The notes beneath the pieces are model-generated. The model saw nothing but the letters and a program-made list of their open reading frames with translations. It ran no database searches and had not been told where the DNA came from. From Lachnospiraceae bacterium (lineage in GTDB: Bacteria; Bacillota; Clostridia; Lachnospirales; Lachnospiraceae): a DNA stretch of 64,000 nt. The stretch covers positions 1-64,000 of the forward strand of contig JAAVZL010000036.1 in NCBI GenBank assembly GCA_022791635.1, written 5' to 3'. A program made the position numbers and the translations under genes. How positions within the stretch are numbered: position 1 is the first letter of the stretch; each line of letters starts with the position of its first letter. This document shows positions 47,507 to 57,416 of the stretch, piece by piece.

Positions 47507-48281
47507 GGAGAACCTCCTGTTGACTGATCTTGTATAATACCTCCCTGACAAAGGCCTTGTAGTCCAGGGAAGGATTGGAGCGGGGAGAATAGTCGTAGAT
47601 GCTCTCCCCGTGGGCCGGAGCTTCCGCAACGGTCACGCTGGGACGAATCTGTATCTCGAACACGGTGCTGTCAATCTGGGCGGCGATATTCTCGGCCATC
47701 TCCTTGACCTCCCGCGCCAGGATGGTGCGCTTGTTGAACTTCGTTAACACAATTCCCAGAACGTGAAGATGAGGATTGACGGAGTGGCGCACGGAGTTGA
47801 TGGTCTCCTTAATCTGGGCCACGCCCACAATGCTCAAAATCTCCGCTACCATGGGAATGATCAGGTAATCGGCCGCCGCATAGGCGTTCACCGTGAGAAT
47901 ATTCAGAGCCGGGGGCGTGTCGATGATGATATAGTCATAGCGATCCGCCACAGGCATCAGAAGCCTTTTGAGCATCAGCTCCCTTCCGGGTTCATTAAAC
48001 TCCAACTCTGCGCTGCTTAAGAGAATATTGGAGGTGATGAGATCACAGTAATCCGTAGGCTGAATGGCAGCCTCGATGGGAATCTGATATTTGAATACCT
48101 CGTAAATGGTTTTGGAATCTTCGATATCAAGGCCGAGACTGAATCCGAAATTGCCCTGGGGATCCAGATCAATGCCAAGTACTTTTTTGCCCTCTCTGGT
48201 AAGTCCGGCTGCCAAAGCACTTGAAGTTGTAGTCTTGCCGACGCCACCCTTCTGATTGGTAAGTGCAATGATTGTAGCCAA
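47490..48281 (-). CDS. ParA/Soj-family ATPase
   Basis: ATIIALTNQKGGVGKTTTSSALAAGL, GIDLDPQGN; ORF extends to 48311 but a start near 48281 (TTG) is likely. Confidence 0.92.
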   Translation of the reverse strand: MATIIALTNQKGGVGKTTTSSALAAGLTREGKKVLGIDLDPQGNFGFSLGLDIEDSKTIYEVFKYQIPIEAAIQPTDYCDLITSNILLSSAELEFNEPGRELMLKRLLMPVADRYDYIIIDTPPALNILTVNAYAAADYLIIPMVAEILSIVGVAQIKETINSVRHSVNPHLHVLGIVLTKFNKRTILAREVKEMAENIAAQIDSTVFEIQIRPSVTVAEAPAHGESIYDYSPRSNPSLDYKAFVREVLYKISQQEVLHGTQK

Positions 48282-48319
48282 GGTGAATTCCTCCGTTTCT
48301 AAAAATTTCATTTAAGTAT

Positions 48320-48346
48320 TAACTAAAGTATACTATATGCCGATAA
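48320..48346 (+). promoter_or_regulatory. Candidate sigma-D (sigma-28) promoter for fliD
   Basis: TAAC - 15 nt - GCCGATAA. Confidence 0.6.
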
Positions 48347-48415
48347 ATAAGTACAGAGTAATTTCGAAAATGTATAAAAATGAAAAAATATTAAAAGATA
48401 AAAGGAGTGGTTTCA

Positions 48416-50893
48416 ATGGCGAATATAAGCAGTCTCAGCGGCTCTACCAACAGTGCTATGTCAAGTTTGAGAGGCTATGGCGGACTGGCCAGCGGTCTCG
48501 ACAGAGACGAATTGATTGAGGGCATGACCTCGGGAACACAGACAAAGATTACCAAGCAGCAGCAGGCAAAGACAAAGCTTGAGTGGCAGCAGCAGGCTTA
48601 TCGGCAGATCAGCGATAAGATGATTGGCTTTGCCAACAAATTCACATCAACGATGTCCTCCACCACCAACCTTTTCAGCGATGTGTTGTGGCGAGCGGCA
48701 AGCACGTCCGTTCTTGGAGCCAACAGCAAGTATATCGGCGTGACGGGAAGCAATCGTACGGCGGCGGCCAATGTGTCCATTCTCGGCGTAAAGCAGATGG
48801 CGAAGAATGCCCAGATGATGTCCAATGGCCATGTGTCGGATCGGACCCTGTCGACCGGCGCAATCAATACGAAAGAGATGGATATCAGCACGCTGGCCGG
48901 AAAGAGTCTTGAATTTATGGTGGGCGGGAAGTACTACAGTGTCGGCTTGGCTTACGGAACCGGTGAGCCGTTTAAAACTGCACAGGAAGCGGCGGATGCA
49001 TTCAATGAGGCCATGAAAAAGGTAGAGGTTACCCAGACCGGAGGCACCAAGAAGCAGACGTTGTTTGACTCCGTGGAAGTTGGAGTTAAAGACGGCAAGT
49101 TTGTTCTTAAGCAGAAGGAAAATGCCGTAACCCTGACCGGCGGCTCGGCTCTGGATGCTATGGGATTTAAGGAGCAGGTTGACAAGGCAAAAGAGAATAA
49201 GAGAGTTGGTCTGGAGATTGAAGGGAATACCGGGACTTCGGCGAAAGGGGAAGCAAAACTGTTTGAGACTCAGAGCTTTGCACAGCGTATGGGCAGCAAG
49301 AGCCTGACCTTTAGCTATAATGGCACCAGAAAGACCATTGGAATGCCATCTGAGGATAAGATTCAAAAGGCAATTGATGAGGCGGTAGAGACAGCGAAAC
49401 AGGAAGGCAAAACCACGGAGGAAGCAGAAAAGATAGGAGAAAAAGCGGGGCTTAAATTCCTCAAGGATAATATGCAGAAAAGCCTGGACGCTGCTTTTGG
49501 TAAGGGGCGCGTAACGGCAGAAATTAAGGGTGATGTAACAAAGGGTGAGGCCCGTCTTACCTTTAAGACCACAACACCGGACGGAAAGCCGGATGATAGC
49601 TCCACTCTGTCCATCGTAGAAGGCAGTGAGTCTCTTATGTCTACGTATGGCGGCCTGGGAATTACGGCAGGGGAGTCCAACCGTGTAAATCTGGATACCA
49701 GCTTAAAGAATTCCGGTCTGACGCTTGGTAAGGTAGATGAAACGCAAAAAGATGCCGATGGTAATTATACGATAAACATCAATGGAACCGATATCAAATT
49801 CAACGAAAACGAATCTCTTTCCACCATTATGGAGCGGATCAACAAGGCGGACGCAGGCGTGAAGATCTCCTATATGTCCATGGCTGATAAGTTTACGGTG
49901 GAAGCAACGGACGGTGGAGCCAGCGGCGTGATTAAGCTTAAGGGAGAGGGCGCCAAGCTCCTTTTCGGAGAAGAGATTGATTCCACATCTGCAACGGATC
50001 CCGGAAACAATCAGATTACCAAGGGCCAGGATGCTATTATAACCGTGAAGTATGCAGGATCGGGCGAGGAGATTGATCTGACCCGCGGAAGCAACAGCTT
50101 CTCCATCGACGGCCTGGACGTTACCGTCAAGGGAGAATTCGGTTATATAAAAGATGCTGACGGAAAGATTGTGAAACGTGATGAGAACGCCGAGGCCGTA
50201 ACCTTCGAGACCAACATAGAATCCGAGAAGATAGTAAGCGCCATTTCCGACATGGTAAAGGAATACAACGAGATTGTGGAACTGGTGAATAAGCAGCTGA
50301 GCACCCGTCCGGATCGGGATTACTTCCCTTTGACCGACGACCAGAAGAAGGAGATGAGCGAGAGCGAGATCGAGATCTGGGAGGAGAAGGCAAAGGAAGG
50401 TATCCTCTTCGGCTCCAGTGAGCTTCGCGGCCTTTCCGACGATCTGCGCTGGGCCATTGATCCGAAGGATCAGCAGGCCATGGAGGCCTTGGGAATCTCC
50501 GTATCCAGCAGTTGGCAGGACAACGGCAAGCTTTCCTTTGACGAGAACAAGTTCAAGGCGGCTCTGGAGAAGGATCCGGACGCCGTGAGGGCTGCGTTTA
50601 CCAAGGACAACGGCATTGCCACCAATTTGAAGAACACCATGAACAAGTATGTGAATACCTTAGGAGCAACCAAGGGTATCCTCATTGAGAAGGCCGGATC
50701 CACTCATGCGCCCTTAAGCATGCTGAACAACTCTCTGAAAACCGAGATTGACGACGTGGATAAGATTTTGGAGAATTTGAAGGCCCGCCTGAAATCCGAG
50801 CAGGATCGGTACATCAGCCAGTTTACCCAGCTGGAGACCCTGATTTCCCAGATGAATTCTCAGAGCAGCTACCTAAGCGGTATGGGCTTCTGA
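48416..50893 (+). CDS. fliD: Flagellar hook-associated protein 2 (filament cap)
   Basis: Long FliD-like protein: GLASGLDRDELIEGM N-terminus and C-terminal LNNSLKTEIDDVDKILENLKARLKSEQDRYISQFTQLETLISQMNSQSSYL. Confidence 0.92.
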   Translation: MANISSLSGSTNSAMSSLRGYGGLASGLDRDELIEGMTSGTQTKITKQQQAKTKLEWQQQAYRQISDKMIGFANKFTSTMSSTTNLFSDVLWRAASTSVLGANSKYIGVTGSNRTAAANVSILGVKQMAKNAQMMSNGHVSDRTLSTGAINTKEMDISTLAGKSLEFMVGGKYYSVGLAYGTGEPFKTAQEAADAFNEAMKKVEVTQTGGTKKQTLFDSVEVGVKDGKFVLKQKENAVTLTGGSALDAMGFKEQVDKAKENKRVGLEIEGNTGTSAKGEAKLFETQSFAQRMGSKSLTFSYNGTRKTIGMPSEDKIQKAIDEAVETAKQEGKTTEEAEKIGEKAGLKFLKDNMQKSLDAAFGKGRVTAEIKGDVTKGEARLTFKTTTPDGKPDDSSTLSIVEGSESLMSTYGGLGITAGESNRVNLDTSLKNSGLTLGKVDETQKDADGNYTININGTDIKFNENESLSTIMERINKADAGVKISYMSMADKFTVEATDGGASGVIKLKGEGAKLLFGEEIDSTSATDPGNNQITKGQDAIITVKYAGSGEEIDLTRGSNSFSIDGLDVTVKGEFGYIKDADGKIVKRDENAEAVTFETNIESEKIVSAISDMVKEYNEIVELVNKQLSTRPDRDYFPLTDDQKKEMSESEIEIWEEKAKEGILFGSSELRGLSDDLRWAIDPKDQQAMEALGISVSSSWQDNGKLSFDENKFKAALEKDPDAVRAAFTKDNGIATNLKNTMNKYVNTLGATKGILIEKAGSTHAPLSMLNNSLKTEIDDVDKILENLKARLKSEQDRYISQFTQLETLISQMNSQSSYLSGMGF

Positions 50894-50963
50894 TAGAATT
50901 ACGGCAGGGGAATGCCGCTCTTAAGAGGAGCGAAGCATAGAAAGGATAAGAAGTGAAGCAGTG

Positions 50964-51335
50964 ATGAATGCGAACGGTTATCAGCAATATAAAACCCAGG
51001 CTGTCAATACCATGACAGCCAGCGAAATGCTGCTGTTGTTGTTTGATGAGCTGGTAAAGAGGCTTACCCGGGCAGAGCTTGCACTGGAGGTAAAGGATCA
51101 GGATTTGTTTAAGCAGTCTGTGATTCGCTCCAGGGAGATTGTGCAGTATCTGAAGATGACCCTGAACAGAAGCTATGCCATCAGCAGAGAGCTGAGTGCC
51201 ATGTATGATTTTTTTATCTTTGAGCTGGGCCGTATTGAGGCAGGCAGGAATCCCAAGGTGATTGAGGAGCTTCGGGAGCTTGTGGAGGAGCTTCGGGAGG
51301 CCTTCCGGGAAGCCAGCAGAATGCTCAGTAATTGA
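50964..51335 (+). CDS. fliS: Flagellar export chaperone FliS
   Basis: NGYQQYKTQAVNTMTASEMLLLLFDELVKRLTRAE. Confidence 0.93.
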   Translation: MNANGYQQYKTQAVNTMTASEMLLLLFDELVKRLTRAELALEVKDQDLFKQSVIRSREIVQYLKMTLNRSYAISRELSAMYDFFIFELGRIEAGRNPKVIEELRELVEELREAFREASRMLSN

Positions 51336-51348
51336 GAGGACGGGAAGA

Positions 51349-51753
51349 ATGGCGGAACAGGAATTGTGGATGGAGCTTCTAAAGCAGATGCAGGGACGCT
51401 ATCACTCCGTCAATGAGGCATTTCGCGTCACAAGGGAGATAGCGGATGCCCTGTCAAGGGATGACCGGGTGGCAACGCAGATGCTTCTTGGAATGCGCCA
51501 GGAGGAGCTTGATCACCTTGCCCAGAGCGAGGAGCGGATTTATCTTTTACTGGAATGTGTCGATCAGCAGGAGAGAGCCGGGATTCTGGCTTTGCTTAAG
51601 GGAGAACGGGAAGCTTCCGGGGAAGCCTCCTTTGAGGAAAAGAAGATCGGGGAGATAGGAAATAATATCCGAAGAAATCTGGAGAAGATCCTGGAATTGG
51701 ATCGGACCGTCAGCGTGAAGCTGGCAGGAAAGGATTCGTTCTATCGACAGTGA
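51349..51753 (+). CDS. FliT/FlgN-like helical protein
   Basis: Follows fliS; MAEQELWMELLKQMQGRYHSVNEAFRVTREIADAL; start at 51349 with upstream gagaggacggga. Confidence 0.55.
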   Translation: MAEQELWMELLKQMQGRYHSVNEAFRVTREIADALSRDDRVATQMLLGMRQEELDHLAQSEERIYLLLECVDQQERAGILALLKGEREASGEASFEEKKIGEIGNNIRRNLEKILELDRTVSVKLAGKDSFYRQ

Positions 51754-51833
51754 CCGGATTTCCCGGAAAGAAAGGGTGAATGTAAATTTGCCCTTTCTTT
51801 TTTTGCGATTGTATTGTAAAATTTAGGGAGAGA

Positions 51834-52016
51834 GGAGCTGTTGTAAAATAGGACAGCAGCCGTTTCCATATCCGGTGTTCGGACGGTTCTCGTACATTCC
51901 GTCTGCTCTGTACGGACATTGCCAAGGCAATCTCCGTACATATCAGACAGCCTGTACGCGAACAGCCGTACACTGGATATCGGAAAAGTCTGCTGCCCTA
52001 TTTTGCGACAGCCCCC
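51834..52016. repeat. Palindromic element family 1, long form, copy 6
   Basis: GGAGCTGTTGTAAAATAGGACAGCAG ... CTGCTGCCCTATTTTGCGACAGCCCC around the core in reversed orientation. Confidence 0.9.
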
Positions 52017-52054
52017 AAAAGGTTCGTATATGAAGGAGAGAATGAGGAACTGCT

Positions 52055-52807
52055 ATGGCCCAGATCGTATTTGACCATGTGACGAAGATGTTTGAGCCGG
52101 AGGATCTGGTGTTGGAGGAGATCTCTTTTCGGATTGAAAAGGGGGAGTTTGTATTTCTGATCGGTAAGAGCGGCGTGGGGAAGTCCAGCATCCTCAAGCT
52201 TTTGAGCAGGCAGGAGGAGGCCAGCGCAGGGCAGATTTTTGTGGACGAGAGAGATATCAGCCTTATAAAGAAGCGGGAGCTCCCCTATTTTCGGAGGAAG
52301 TTCGGCATTATGCAGGCAGATATGCGGTGTCTGCGGGATCGGAATGTGTACGAGAATCTCCTTTTGGTGATGCGCTCCTGCGGGTATTCCCGGAGGGAGA
52401 GTAAGAGGCGGATTATAGAGGCCTTGGGCCGGGTGGGAATGGCTCACAAGGCGGCCTTTTATCCCCAGGAGCTGTCTGTGGGGGAGGAGGCCCGGGTGCT
52501 TCTGGCGAGAGCCCTGGTGACGGAGCCGGAGATTCTTCTGGCAGATGAGCCTACGGCCAACCTGGATCCGGATGCCTCCTGGGATATGATGAACCTCATC
52601 AACGATGTGAATCATCAGGGGATCACGGTGGTGGTCAGCAGCCACTCGGTGGAGCTTGTGAATATCATGCGCAAACGGGTGCTGACGCTGGTGGAGGGGA
52701 TGCTGGTTTCCGATGAAAAGAATGCCGGCTACAGCTCCAAGGCGCTGGATATTTTTGAGGAACGGCGCATCCGGCAGCTTCGGGAGAAAAAATCAGAAAA
52801 AATTTAA
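52055..52807 (+). CDS. FtsE-like ABC ATPase with no adjacent ftsX
   Basis: IGKSGVGKSSILKLLSR, YFRRKFGIMQAD, LSVGEEARVLLARAL, LLADEPTANLDP. Confidence 0.85.
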   Translation: MAQIVFDHVTKMFEPEDLVLEEISFRIEKGEFVFLIGKSGVGKSSILKLLSRQEEASAGQIFVDERDISLIKKRELPYFRRKFGIMQADMRCLRDRNVYENLLLVMRSCGYSRRESKRRIIEALGRVGMAHKAAFYPQELSVGEEARVLLARALVTEPEILLADEPTANLDPDASWDMMNLINDVNHQGITVVVSSHSVELVNIMRKRVLTLVEGMLVSDEKNAGYSSKALDIFEERRIRQLREKKSEKI

Positions 52808-52826
52808 AGAAATTTGTTGTTTTTCG

Positions 52827-52853
52827 TTATTTATCTTACTTAAGAACCGATAT
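52827..52853 (+). promoter_or_regulatory. Candidate sigma-D promoter for the 52981 gene
   Basis: TTAT - 15 nt - ACCGATAT. Confidence 0.45.
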
Positions 52854-52980
52854 ATAATATAGGAGTAACCAGCGTACGAGTCTGTCTGTTAGAAAGGCAG
52901 AGTTTTGTACACTGGCAATTCGTATCTTTAAAATGAATCTATAAGGCTTTTAAAGATAGATCAGAAAGGGGGCAATGGAT

Positions 52981-54285
52981 ATGGCAGTTGGAAGGATTGG
53001 TTCATCTATGAGCAGCTATATGAACTATACGTCCTCCATCAATCAGCTTCGGCTCCAGCAGGCGCTGAACAATTATCATTCAAACCGCCAGGCTGTGACT
53101 CCGGTGCAGCGTGTGAACCGGACCTACAAGGATGCCAGTCTGAATTTTCTGAAGAATTACAACACGAAAATGACGGATCTGATGCAGTCGGCAAATTCAC
53201 TGCGGGGATCGAATTCCTCCGGCGCGGCGAATGCCAAGAAGCTTGGAAGCTCTGACAACAGTGTTTTGACAGCCAAGGAGCGCTTTGGCAGGGGCTCGGC
53301 GCAGAAGCTGTCCGTCAATGTCACCCAGGTGGCAAAGGCTCAGATGAATCAGAGCGTGGGGGTAAATGCCAAGGCAAAGGCGTCTTCGGGTATGAATTTC
53401 AGTATTCGGTCCAAAAGCGCTTCCGGCGGAGTATCCAATCTGTTTGTTCAGGTGGATGCCCGCAAGAAGAACGGGGGCTTAAGGACTAACCAGGAGATGC
53501 TGGAGGAGGCAGCCAGTCAGATCAACCGGGCCAAGGGCGGTGTCCAGGCGAATGTGGTGGTGAAGGACGGAGAGGCTTCTCTTCAGATTACAGGGAAGCA
53601 GACAGGGGAAGGGAATACCTTCCAGGTAAACGGTGATACGGGAGCAGCTGGGGGCTTACATGAGACGGCCCAGGAGGCCCAGAACGCCAAATATACGGTG
53701 ACCGAGAACGGCACAAGCCGGAATTATGTCTCCTCCACCAATGAGATTTCCCTGGGAATGGGAAGCATACAGGCAACCCTCAAGAAGGAAGGTCAGGCGA
53801 ACATTGAGCCTCAGGCAGACAAGGAGAGCCTCATCTCCGGCGTGGAGGATCTGGTAAGCAATTACAATAAGGCTGTGGAGTTTTTGAAGAGCAATACGGA
53901 CAAAGGTTCTGAGATCAGTCGTCAGCTTCGGAATATGACGAGAAGCCTGGGCTCCCAGCAGTCTCTCGAGATGGCCGGAATTACGGCCAATAAGGACGGC
54001 ACTCTTTCCTTTGACAAGGAAAAGCTGACGGAGAACCTTAGGAGGGATCCCAAGCTTGTGCAGGATGTGATTTCCGACCGCAACGGAATTGCTCAGGCGG
54101 CTTTTGACAGAGGAAGCGCCGGGGCACGAGCCAATTCCGCGGGACTGGTGCAAAGCAGTGTGCGGCAGGCGGAGAGCAGTCAGGGGACGGACGGCTATCA
54201 CTTTATGAATACGTTTTCAAAATCAGGCGCTTATAATCTGAATAATTATATGGCTCTCGGGCTGATGATGGATTATTTCGTATAA
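52981..54285 (+). CDS. Flagellar hook-associated/FliD-like protein
   Basis: FLKNYNTKMTDLMQSANSL and FliD-like C-terminus ESLISGVEDLVSNYNKAVEFL...LEMAGITANKDGTLSFDKEKLTENLRRDP. Confidence 0.7.
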   Translation: MAVGRIGSSMSSYMNYTSSINQLRLQQALNNYHSNRQAVTPVQRVNRTYKDASLNFLKNYNTKMTDLMQSANSLRGSNSSGAANAKKLGSSDNSVLTAKERFGRGSAQKLSVNVTQVAKAQMNQSVGVNAKAKASSGMNFSIRSKSASGGVSNLFVQVDARKKNGGLRTNQEMLEEAASQINRAKGGVQANVVVKDGEASLQITGKQTGEGNTFQVNGDTGAAGGLHETAQEAQNAKYTVTENGTSRNYVSSTNEISLGMGSIQATLKKEGQANIEPQADKESLISGVEDLVSNYNKAVEFLKSNTDKGSEISRQLRNMTRSLGSQQSLEMAGITANKDGTLSFDKEKLTENLRRDPKLVQDVISDRNGIAQAAFDRGSAGARANSAGLVQSSVRQAESSQGTDGYHFMNTFSKSGAYNLNNYMALGLMMDYFV

Positions 54286-54416
54286 AGAAAAGGGCCGAAA
54301 AAGGCGGCTCTTATTCTTGTGTCCGAAAAGGGAAGGTTTGAGGGCGCAGGAAAACCCTCCGCAAAGGCAGGTTTTTGCGGGCGGAATTCTTTAATAGGAA
54401 GAAAGAGGTTCCTTTG

Positions 54417-55640
54417 ATGAACGTATTGCAGCAAGAGCGCCGGTATCTGCTTTTGCTGGTATCGGCAGTCATGAATCAAAAGAAGGTTCCTGTGATGTCG
54501 GGAAGTCTTATGCCCTGGAGAACCATTTACCGGCTTGCAGATACCAATCAGGTGGCAAATCTGTGCTGGCTTGGGATCTTGGGACTTAGCTCGGAGATAG
54601 ATAAGGAAGTCAAAGACCTGTTCTATGAAAGCTATCAGAGGGAGTTAAAAAATGTTTCCGGCTATCAGGGCGCACAGGAGGTGCTGCGCTGGCAGCTGGA
54701 GCGCAAGCAGATTCATTTTTTGATTCTGGAAGGGGTGGAATTAAGAGAGCTGTATCCCCAGAAGGAAATGCGCAAGATGGACTGCATCCGCATTCTCGTT
54801 TCCAAGGGGGATCTGCCCCGCATCGATACCTTGATGCGTAGTATGGACTATGAACCCCAGGAGAACCGGGAGGATGACGGGATTTTATACTATAAAATAC
54901 CAGGCGTCTACGTGATGTTTTATGATAAAATAAAATTTGTAAATCAGAAGCTGGAGCGCTACTTTGATTCACCGGTGCGCATGTATTCCCGAAAAAAGGG
55001 GTACCGGTATCTTCGGTGCTTTGACAAGGAGGAGGCCTACCTTTATATGGCAGGCAGAGCGGCCAATGATTATGCGCTGGGCAGAGCAACGGTGCGGACG
55101 GTTCTGGACTTCTGGTTGTACGAGAGAGCCCGCAAGGAGGAGCTGAACTGGCCCTATGTGGACAAAGTTCTGAAGAAGCATAGGATTCTGGAATTCTCGG
55201 AACGCCTCTTAAAGCTTGGAGATATCTGGTTCCAGAACGGGATCAGCGATGAGCCGGAGATCTACAATGCTATGGAGGCCTATATTCTCTCCAAGGGAGA
55301 GCAGGGCAGACAGCTGAGTGGAAAAATTCTTCCGCTGCTTCAGGATGTGGCGGATTTTTATAAAAGAGATCGGCGAAGGGAGTGGATGAATCGGGAAAAG
55401 GAGGCTTTGTTTCCCCCTAGGGATTATATGGAAGGCCTGTTTCCGGTTCTGAAGAAATTTCCGTCGCTGTACTCGCTGTGTTGTCTGCTTCGGCTTTTTC
55501 GCATCTGGTTTTCCAAGGTGAAGCAGTTTTTTGCCGGAAAGCGAGACTGGCTTAAGGAGAAGCTAAAGCCAGAAAAAGACCGCGAGAAGGAACTGTTGGA
55601 TTCACAGGAAGAAAACGAAAAAAATATAAGAATGGAGTAA
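54417..55640 (+). CDS. Nucleotidyltransferase-family (PF14907-like) protein
   Basis: QIHFLILEGVELRELYPQKEMRKMDCIRILVSKGDLPRI resembles the GxxLxxxYpxxxxRxxxDxD region but lacks the second Asp. Confidence 0.6.
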   Translation: MNVLQQERRYLLLLVSAVMNQKKVPVMSGSLMPWRTIYRLADTNQVANLCWLGILGLSSEIDKEVKDLFYESYQRELKNVSGYQGAQEVLRWQLERKQIHFLILEGVELRELYPQKEMRKMDCIRILVSKGDLPRIDTLMRSMDYEPQENREDDGILYYKIPGVYVMFYDKIKFVNQKLERYFDSPVRMYSRKKGYRYLRCFDKEEAYLYMAGRAANDYALGRATVRTVLDFWLYERARKEELNWPYVDKVLKKHRILEFSERLLKLGDIWFQNGISDEPEIYNAMEAYILSKGEQGRQLSGKILPLLQDVADFYKRDRRREWMNREKEALFPPRDYMEGLFPVLKKFPSLYSLCCLLRLFRIWFSKVKQFFAGKRDWLKEKLKPEKDREKELLDSQEENEKNIRME

Positions 55641-55643
55641 GAA

Positions 55644-57314
55644 ATGAAGAATTTAAAGATTTCACAAAAGCTGATTATTTCCTTTAGTGCAATTCTGCTG
55701 ATCAGCGTTATCCTGGTGATACTTTCCATTACGGCACTGCGTTCCATTGGAGACAAGTCTCATCAGATGTACCAAGGACCCTTTGTGGCAGCTACGGAAG
55801 GCATGAGTGTTGCCGAGAAAATGTACAATGTATGGGGAAGCCTGAATGCGGCTCTGGTGGAGGAGGATCTGGCGAAGTACGCGGATCAAATCAACGCAAG
55901 CGCTACCGAAGTGGTTGCGGGACTGAATCAGCTGCAGGAGATCGCAGGCTCATCCTCCGGTTCCGTCACAACGCTTCTCAATGAGAGCAGTGAGGCGCAG
56001 GCCCTGATTGGGGAGATTATGGGGCTGATGGAGCAGGGAAACTGGGATGAGGCCAGAGTGCTTCTTACAGGAGAGTTTTCCGAGATTTTTGTGAGAAGCT
56101 CTGCGGCGGCGGAGGCCATTTACAGTGAAGCCAATACGGCGGCGGGGTCCATGAATCAGTCGGTTACAAGAACCACCAACAACGCTTCCGTGTTTCTTCT
56201 TGTTTTGCTGGTTGTGGCCATTCTGATTGCAGTCGGAATCATGATGATTCTGATCAAGGGATTGACACGGCCTATCTATGAGCTGGAGGAGACGGCAAAG
56301 GCAATCTCTAACGGAAACATTCAGAATAACATTTCCTATGAATCCAGGGATGAGCTTGGTGTTCTGGCGGACAGCTTCCGAAAGACCTGTGAAGTGCTTT
56401 CCGCGGTTATTCAAGATCTTTCTTACCTGATGAATGAGATGGCAAAGGGGAACTTTGACATCCGCACCAATGCAGAGAACTTCTATGTGGGTGATTTCCA
56501 GCCGATTTTGTCTTCCATTCGGGAGATGAACCGGAACTTAAGCTCCACCCTCTATCGGATCAATGAGGCTTCCGATCAGGTGGCGAGCGGCTCCGATCAG
56601 GTATCCAGCGGCGCCCAGGGACTTTCTCAGGGTGCTACAGAGCAGGCCAGCGCCGTGGAACAGCTGGCAGCGTCTATCAACGATATTTCCGAGCAGGTAA
56701 ATCAGACCTCCCAGAATGCCAAGCTGGCAAGCGAGCAGGTGGAGAATGCAGGCTCCGATCTTCAGATTTCCAACCAGAAGATGGAGGAGATGATTGCGGC
56801 CATGTCCGAGATCAGCGACCGCTCCGGAGAGATTGGCAAAATTATCAAGACCATCGAGGATATTGCGTTCCAGACCAATATTTTGGCGCTGAATGCGGCT
56901 GTGGAGGCGGCCCGTGCAGGAAGCGCCGGCAAGGGCTTTGCCGTTGTGGCGGACGAGGTGCGCAATCTGGCCTCCAAGAGTGCGGAGGCGGCACAGAATA
57001 CCACCCATCTGATTGAGGGATCCATGCAGGCGGTGGATAACGGAACCAAGATCGCAGGCAGCACGGCGGAGGCGCTTTTGTCTACCGTGGAGAGCACCAA
57101 GAATGCGGTGGAGCTGGTATCCAAGATTACCCGTGCGGCAGAGCAGCAGGCTAATTCCATCCAGGAGATTACCCAGGGTATGGATCAGATCTCCAGTGTG
57201 GTGCAGACCAACTCCGCAACGGCTCAGGAGAGTGCGGCGGCCAGCGAGGAGCTGTCCAGCCAGTCTCAGATGCTCAAGGAGCTTACAGGCCGGTTTACCT
57301 TAAGAAGAGATTAG
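55644..57314 (+). CDS. Methyl-accepting chemotaxis protein
   Basis: TM-sensor-TM-HAMP, signalling hairpin [50 protein letters not shown]. Confidence 0.97.
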   Translation: MKNLKISQKLIISFSAILLISVILVILSITALRSIGDKSHQMYQGPFVAATEGMSVAEKMYNVWGSLNAALVEEDLAKYADQINASATEVVAGLNQLQEIAGSSSGSVTTLLNESSEAQALIGEIMGLMEQGNWDEARVLLTGEFSEIFVRSSAAAEAIYSEANTAAGSMNQSVTRTTNNASVFLLVLLVVAILIAVGIMMILIKGLTRPIYELEETAKAISNGNIQNNISYESRDELGVLADSFRKTCEVLSAVIQDLSYLMNEMAKGNFDIRTNAENFYVGDFQPILSSIREMNRNLSSTLYRINEASDQVASGSDQVSSGAQGLSQGATEQASAVEQLAASINDISEQVNQTSQNAKLASEQVENAGSDLQISNQKMEEMIAAMSEISDRSGEIGKIIKTIEDIAFQTNILALNAAVEAARAGSAGKGFAVVADEVRNLASKSAEAAQNTTHLIEGSMQAVDNGTKIAGSTAEALLSTVESTKNAVELVSKITRAAEQQANSIQEITQGMDQISSVVQTNSATAQESAAASEELSSQSQMLKELTGRFTLRRD

Positions 57315-57416
57315 AGAAAAAAATATTTGTTTTCTGTGGACAACGGAAGCATTTCGCAGTATGATAAAATGGAGTGTTGAATACTGCACAAAAAAGAGGA
57401 AAAGAAGGGGAAAGAC

